Below are positions 61,959 to 64,000 of a stretch of 64,000 nt of DNA, piece after piece. Every line of letters begins with the position of its first letter. Positions within the stretch are counted from its first letter, which is position 1. This stretch comes from Cucumis sativus (taxonomy: Eukaryota; Streptophyta; Magnoliopsida; Cucurbitales; Cucurbitaceae). The stretch lies in contig NC_026660.2 in the NCBI RefSeq assembly GCF_000004075.3, forward strand, positions 12,400,001 to 12,464,000. The letters are read 5' to 3'. The notes under the pieces were generated by a model. It did not search any database. It worked only from the letters and a program-made list of their open reading frames with translations, and had not been told where the DNA came from. The position numbers were made by a program, and so were the translations under genes.

Positions 61959-63177
61959 AATCTATCTCAATTAAAACAATTAACATTTTTCAATATCAAT
62001 TTTAATCAACCCCAACCATACTTTTTTTGGATTATAATTCATTATTTTGGATTATAATATTTTCTGGACCTTCCATTTTAATCTTTATATTTTCCATTAT
62101 TGTAAATAAATCTTACAACTAAAATTAGTCATTTACACAACTTCAGACCATGCAAACCAAAATGTTAGTTTAACCACAGCTTGAATTATTATTATTATTT
62201 TATTATTATAAATCCTTTTTAAATTTAAGTTTTTTAAAAAATATAACAAAAACGCAAAAAAATTTACATACAACAATTTTAAAACAAGTTAAAAACTCAC
62301 ACAACAAAAATAAGACACTCGTATAATATAATCTAAAATATCATTTAGATATTGATTCACATTGTTTATCTAAACAATCGTTTGAGTCTATCATTATCTA
62401 ACTGAAATAGACAATGATAGTGGTCTATCTCTATCTATCTTGGATAAACAATTAATTATTTAGATATTGGTACAAGATAGATATTGTACAAAATCTAAAT
62501 GATCTTGGTAGGTATTGGTATTAGTAAACAATCGTTTATATCTTGGTGACGATCTTTAAGATCTATCACTTATTTATTTGGAATATAAATAATAGTGATC
62601 ATTTAGATTTTGGTATGCATTGAAAAAAAAATGAGAGATAATGAAGAAGGAATAAATTCTGGAGGAAGAGAACAAGAAACCGCGAATAAGAAAAGTGAGA
62701 ATATAAAGGAATGGTAACGATATGAAGATGTACAATAATTCAATACTCCATGTGTAAATGATAGGTGGATTCTATGTTAGATATAACAAAATGAGTTAAA
62801 TTAGTTATAAATATGGTAAAAAAAAAAAGGAAAATTATTTAGCAACATTTGTAAAAGTAGAAAAAATAAAACTTAGGAGGATAGAGTCATCGTAACCATT
62901 CTTTTTTATAGCCCTATAATATAAGTAATTACTTTTCATATCTGTCATGTAATTTTTCTTTATTAAAATTGGACTATAATTTTCTATGACAAATTAAAAT
63001 TTTGTTTTATTTTGTTTTTTTAATTTTATTGTTTAAAACAATGTTCGAAATTTGGAAGGGAAGAGATTGAGAAGGCTTTATAGAGCCTTCACGACGACGA
63101 AACGACGTCGTGGATCTGGACAGCGAGGATGCGTTTGCTACTGAATCAGTGAGAGAGAAAGGTAAAGCGGATGAGCC
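61959..63177. other. AT-rich spacer with repeat-like DNA
   Basis: From 62335 to 62620, forms of ATTTAGATATTGGTA, AAACAATCGTTT and (CTAT)n recur several times, looking like a decayed repeat element. No coding signal. Confidence 0.5.
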
Positions 63178-63801
63178 ATGGCTTCCACTACATTCATTTC
63201 TCTATCTCTACCAATTTCCCTCTCCTCTTCCAACCTTCTTCCTACTCTCCGTTCTTCCTCATCCCCCCGTTCCCTTTCTCCACCGCTCTCTTTTCCCGCC
63301 CAACACTTCCCCTTCTCAATCCTCTCCGCCAAAATCGTCAAAAACAACTCTCAATTTCGAGGATCCATGCCGCCACATCTCAACAAACTTTACCCTCAGA
63401 TTCCGCCGCACTGCTGGCCGCCGAGAAATCGCAGGAGATAGTAGGATCCACCAATGACGACGGCGTCTCCACGATAATCTCTGTTCTTCTCTTTACTGCT
63501 TTCATCGGTCTTTCTATTCTCACAATCGGGGTAAAATCATTTCGATTGAATATCATCCCTTTGGTTGGGGCTTTTCTTTTCTTTTCTTTTACACATCCGG
63601 TTGTTGTGTGTCTCTTGGTTTCAGGTGATCTACATTGGTGTGACGGATTTCTTGCAGAAAAGAGAGAAGGAGAAGTTTGAGAAAGAGGAAGCGGGGAAGA
63701 AGAAGAAGAGTGGGAAAAAGAAGAAAGTTAGAGCTAGAGGTGGACCGAGAGGATTTGGACAGAAGGTTGAAGGAGAAGAAGAAGAAGATGATGAAAATTG
63801 A
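63178..63801 (+). CDS. small chloroplast membrane protein, one frameshift
   Basis: Two exons, 63178-63530 and 63625-63801, about 176 aa. The start MASTTFISLSLPISLSSSN is a Ser/Thr-rich transit peptide. Later sequence (HAATSQQTLPSDSAALLAAE) lies in another frame. One more C in the C6 run at 63263-63268 joins them and makes exon 1 354 nt. One membrane segment spans the exon junction (VSTIISVLLFTAFIGLSILT then VIYIGVTDFL). The tail is very basic, then acidic (KKKKSGKKKKVRARGGPRGF to EEEEDDEN). It resembles a conserved plant plastid membrane protein of unknown function. I assign no name. Confidence 0.8.
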
Positions 63802-64000
63802 AGCAAATTCTGGAAATTCTGCTATTTGGTACTGTCTAATTTACGTATAAATTTAGATGAATTTTGCTTCTCGATCATGAATTTTGGGTTCTTTTATTGT
63901 TAGCTGAAATGTTTTAATGATTCCGTTTAGTGAAATTAAATTTAGTTCAATTTGTTTATCTTATCTGTTTACCTTAGCAAATATTTTGGACGATTTTGCT

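Overview
The window is nuclear DNA of a flowering plant, a eudicot. Coding islands are separated by AT-rich, repeat-filled intergenic DNA. Introns are GT-AG, and there are a copia retrotransposon, a probable CACTA transposon, chloroplast-targeted nuclear genes and PPR genes. The repeat style looks like a cucurbit, but that is inference from general familiarity only.

Layout. 1-3.7 kb: gene-poor. 4.1-5.9 kb (+): RABA2-type Rab GTPase. 7.5 kb (-): tRNA-Val(CAC). 7.7-16.4 kb (+): 15-exon coiled-coil protein gene whose fifth intron holds a complete-length but decayed copia element (8739-13895, TSD TAATT). 17.3 kb (+): small Ser/Gly-rich protein. 18.9-22.1 kb (-): PTAC16. 22.1-30 kb: AT-rich DNA with several tandem repeat arrays. 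30.5-37.2 kb (+): large subunit of TFIIA. 38.9-39.3 kb (-): unidentified 140-aa protein. 41.4-44.6 kb (+): Rubisco activase. 45.6-47.4 kb (-): PPR protein. 47.4-54.4 kb: nested transposon block. 55.0-58.0 kb (-) and 58.2-59.9 kb (+): a divergent pair, plastid J-domain protein and PPR protein. 60.2-61.1 kb (-): LUX/BOA-like GARP clock factor with an Evening Element upstream. 63.2-63.8 kb (+): small plastid membrane protein.

Main discovery candidate: the Rubisco activase gene carries an in-gene tandem array of about 144 bp units (43.37-44.48 kb). Each unit holds one phase 1-1 mini-exon encoding a variant of the activase C-terminal segment (A-L[13 protein letters not shown]). Seven extra mini-exons all keep open frames, lengths divisible by three and splice sites. 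They would add about 136 acidic residues between the AAA+ core and the remnant of the alpha-isoform tail.

Second pattern: eight single-base breaks, almost all in short homopolymer runs, interrupt otherwise well-conserved genes (coiled-coil, TFIIA, Rubisco activase last exon, both PPR genes, the J-domain N-terminus, the 63 kb gene). Restoring each run by one base makes the exon or CDS length divisible by three. Sequence error is the simplest reading, but each could be a real lesion.

Gene content (RABA2, PTAC16, PPR, J-protein, LUX/BOA) recalls the Arabidopsis At3g46640-46830 / At5g59xxx duplicated segments, suggesting conserved microsynteny; this is from memory and unverified.
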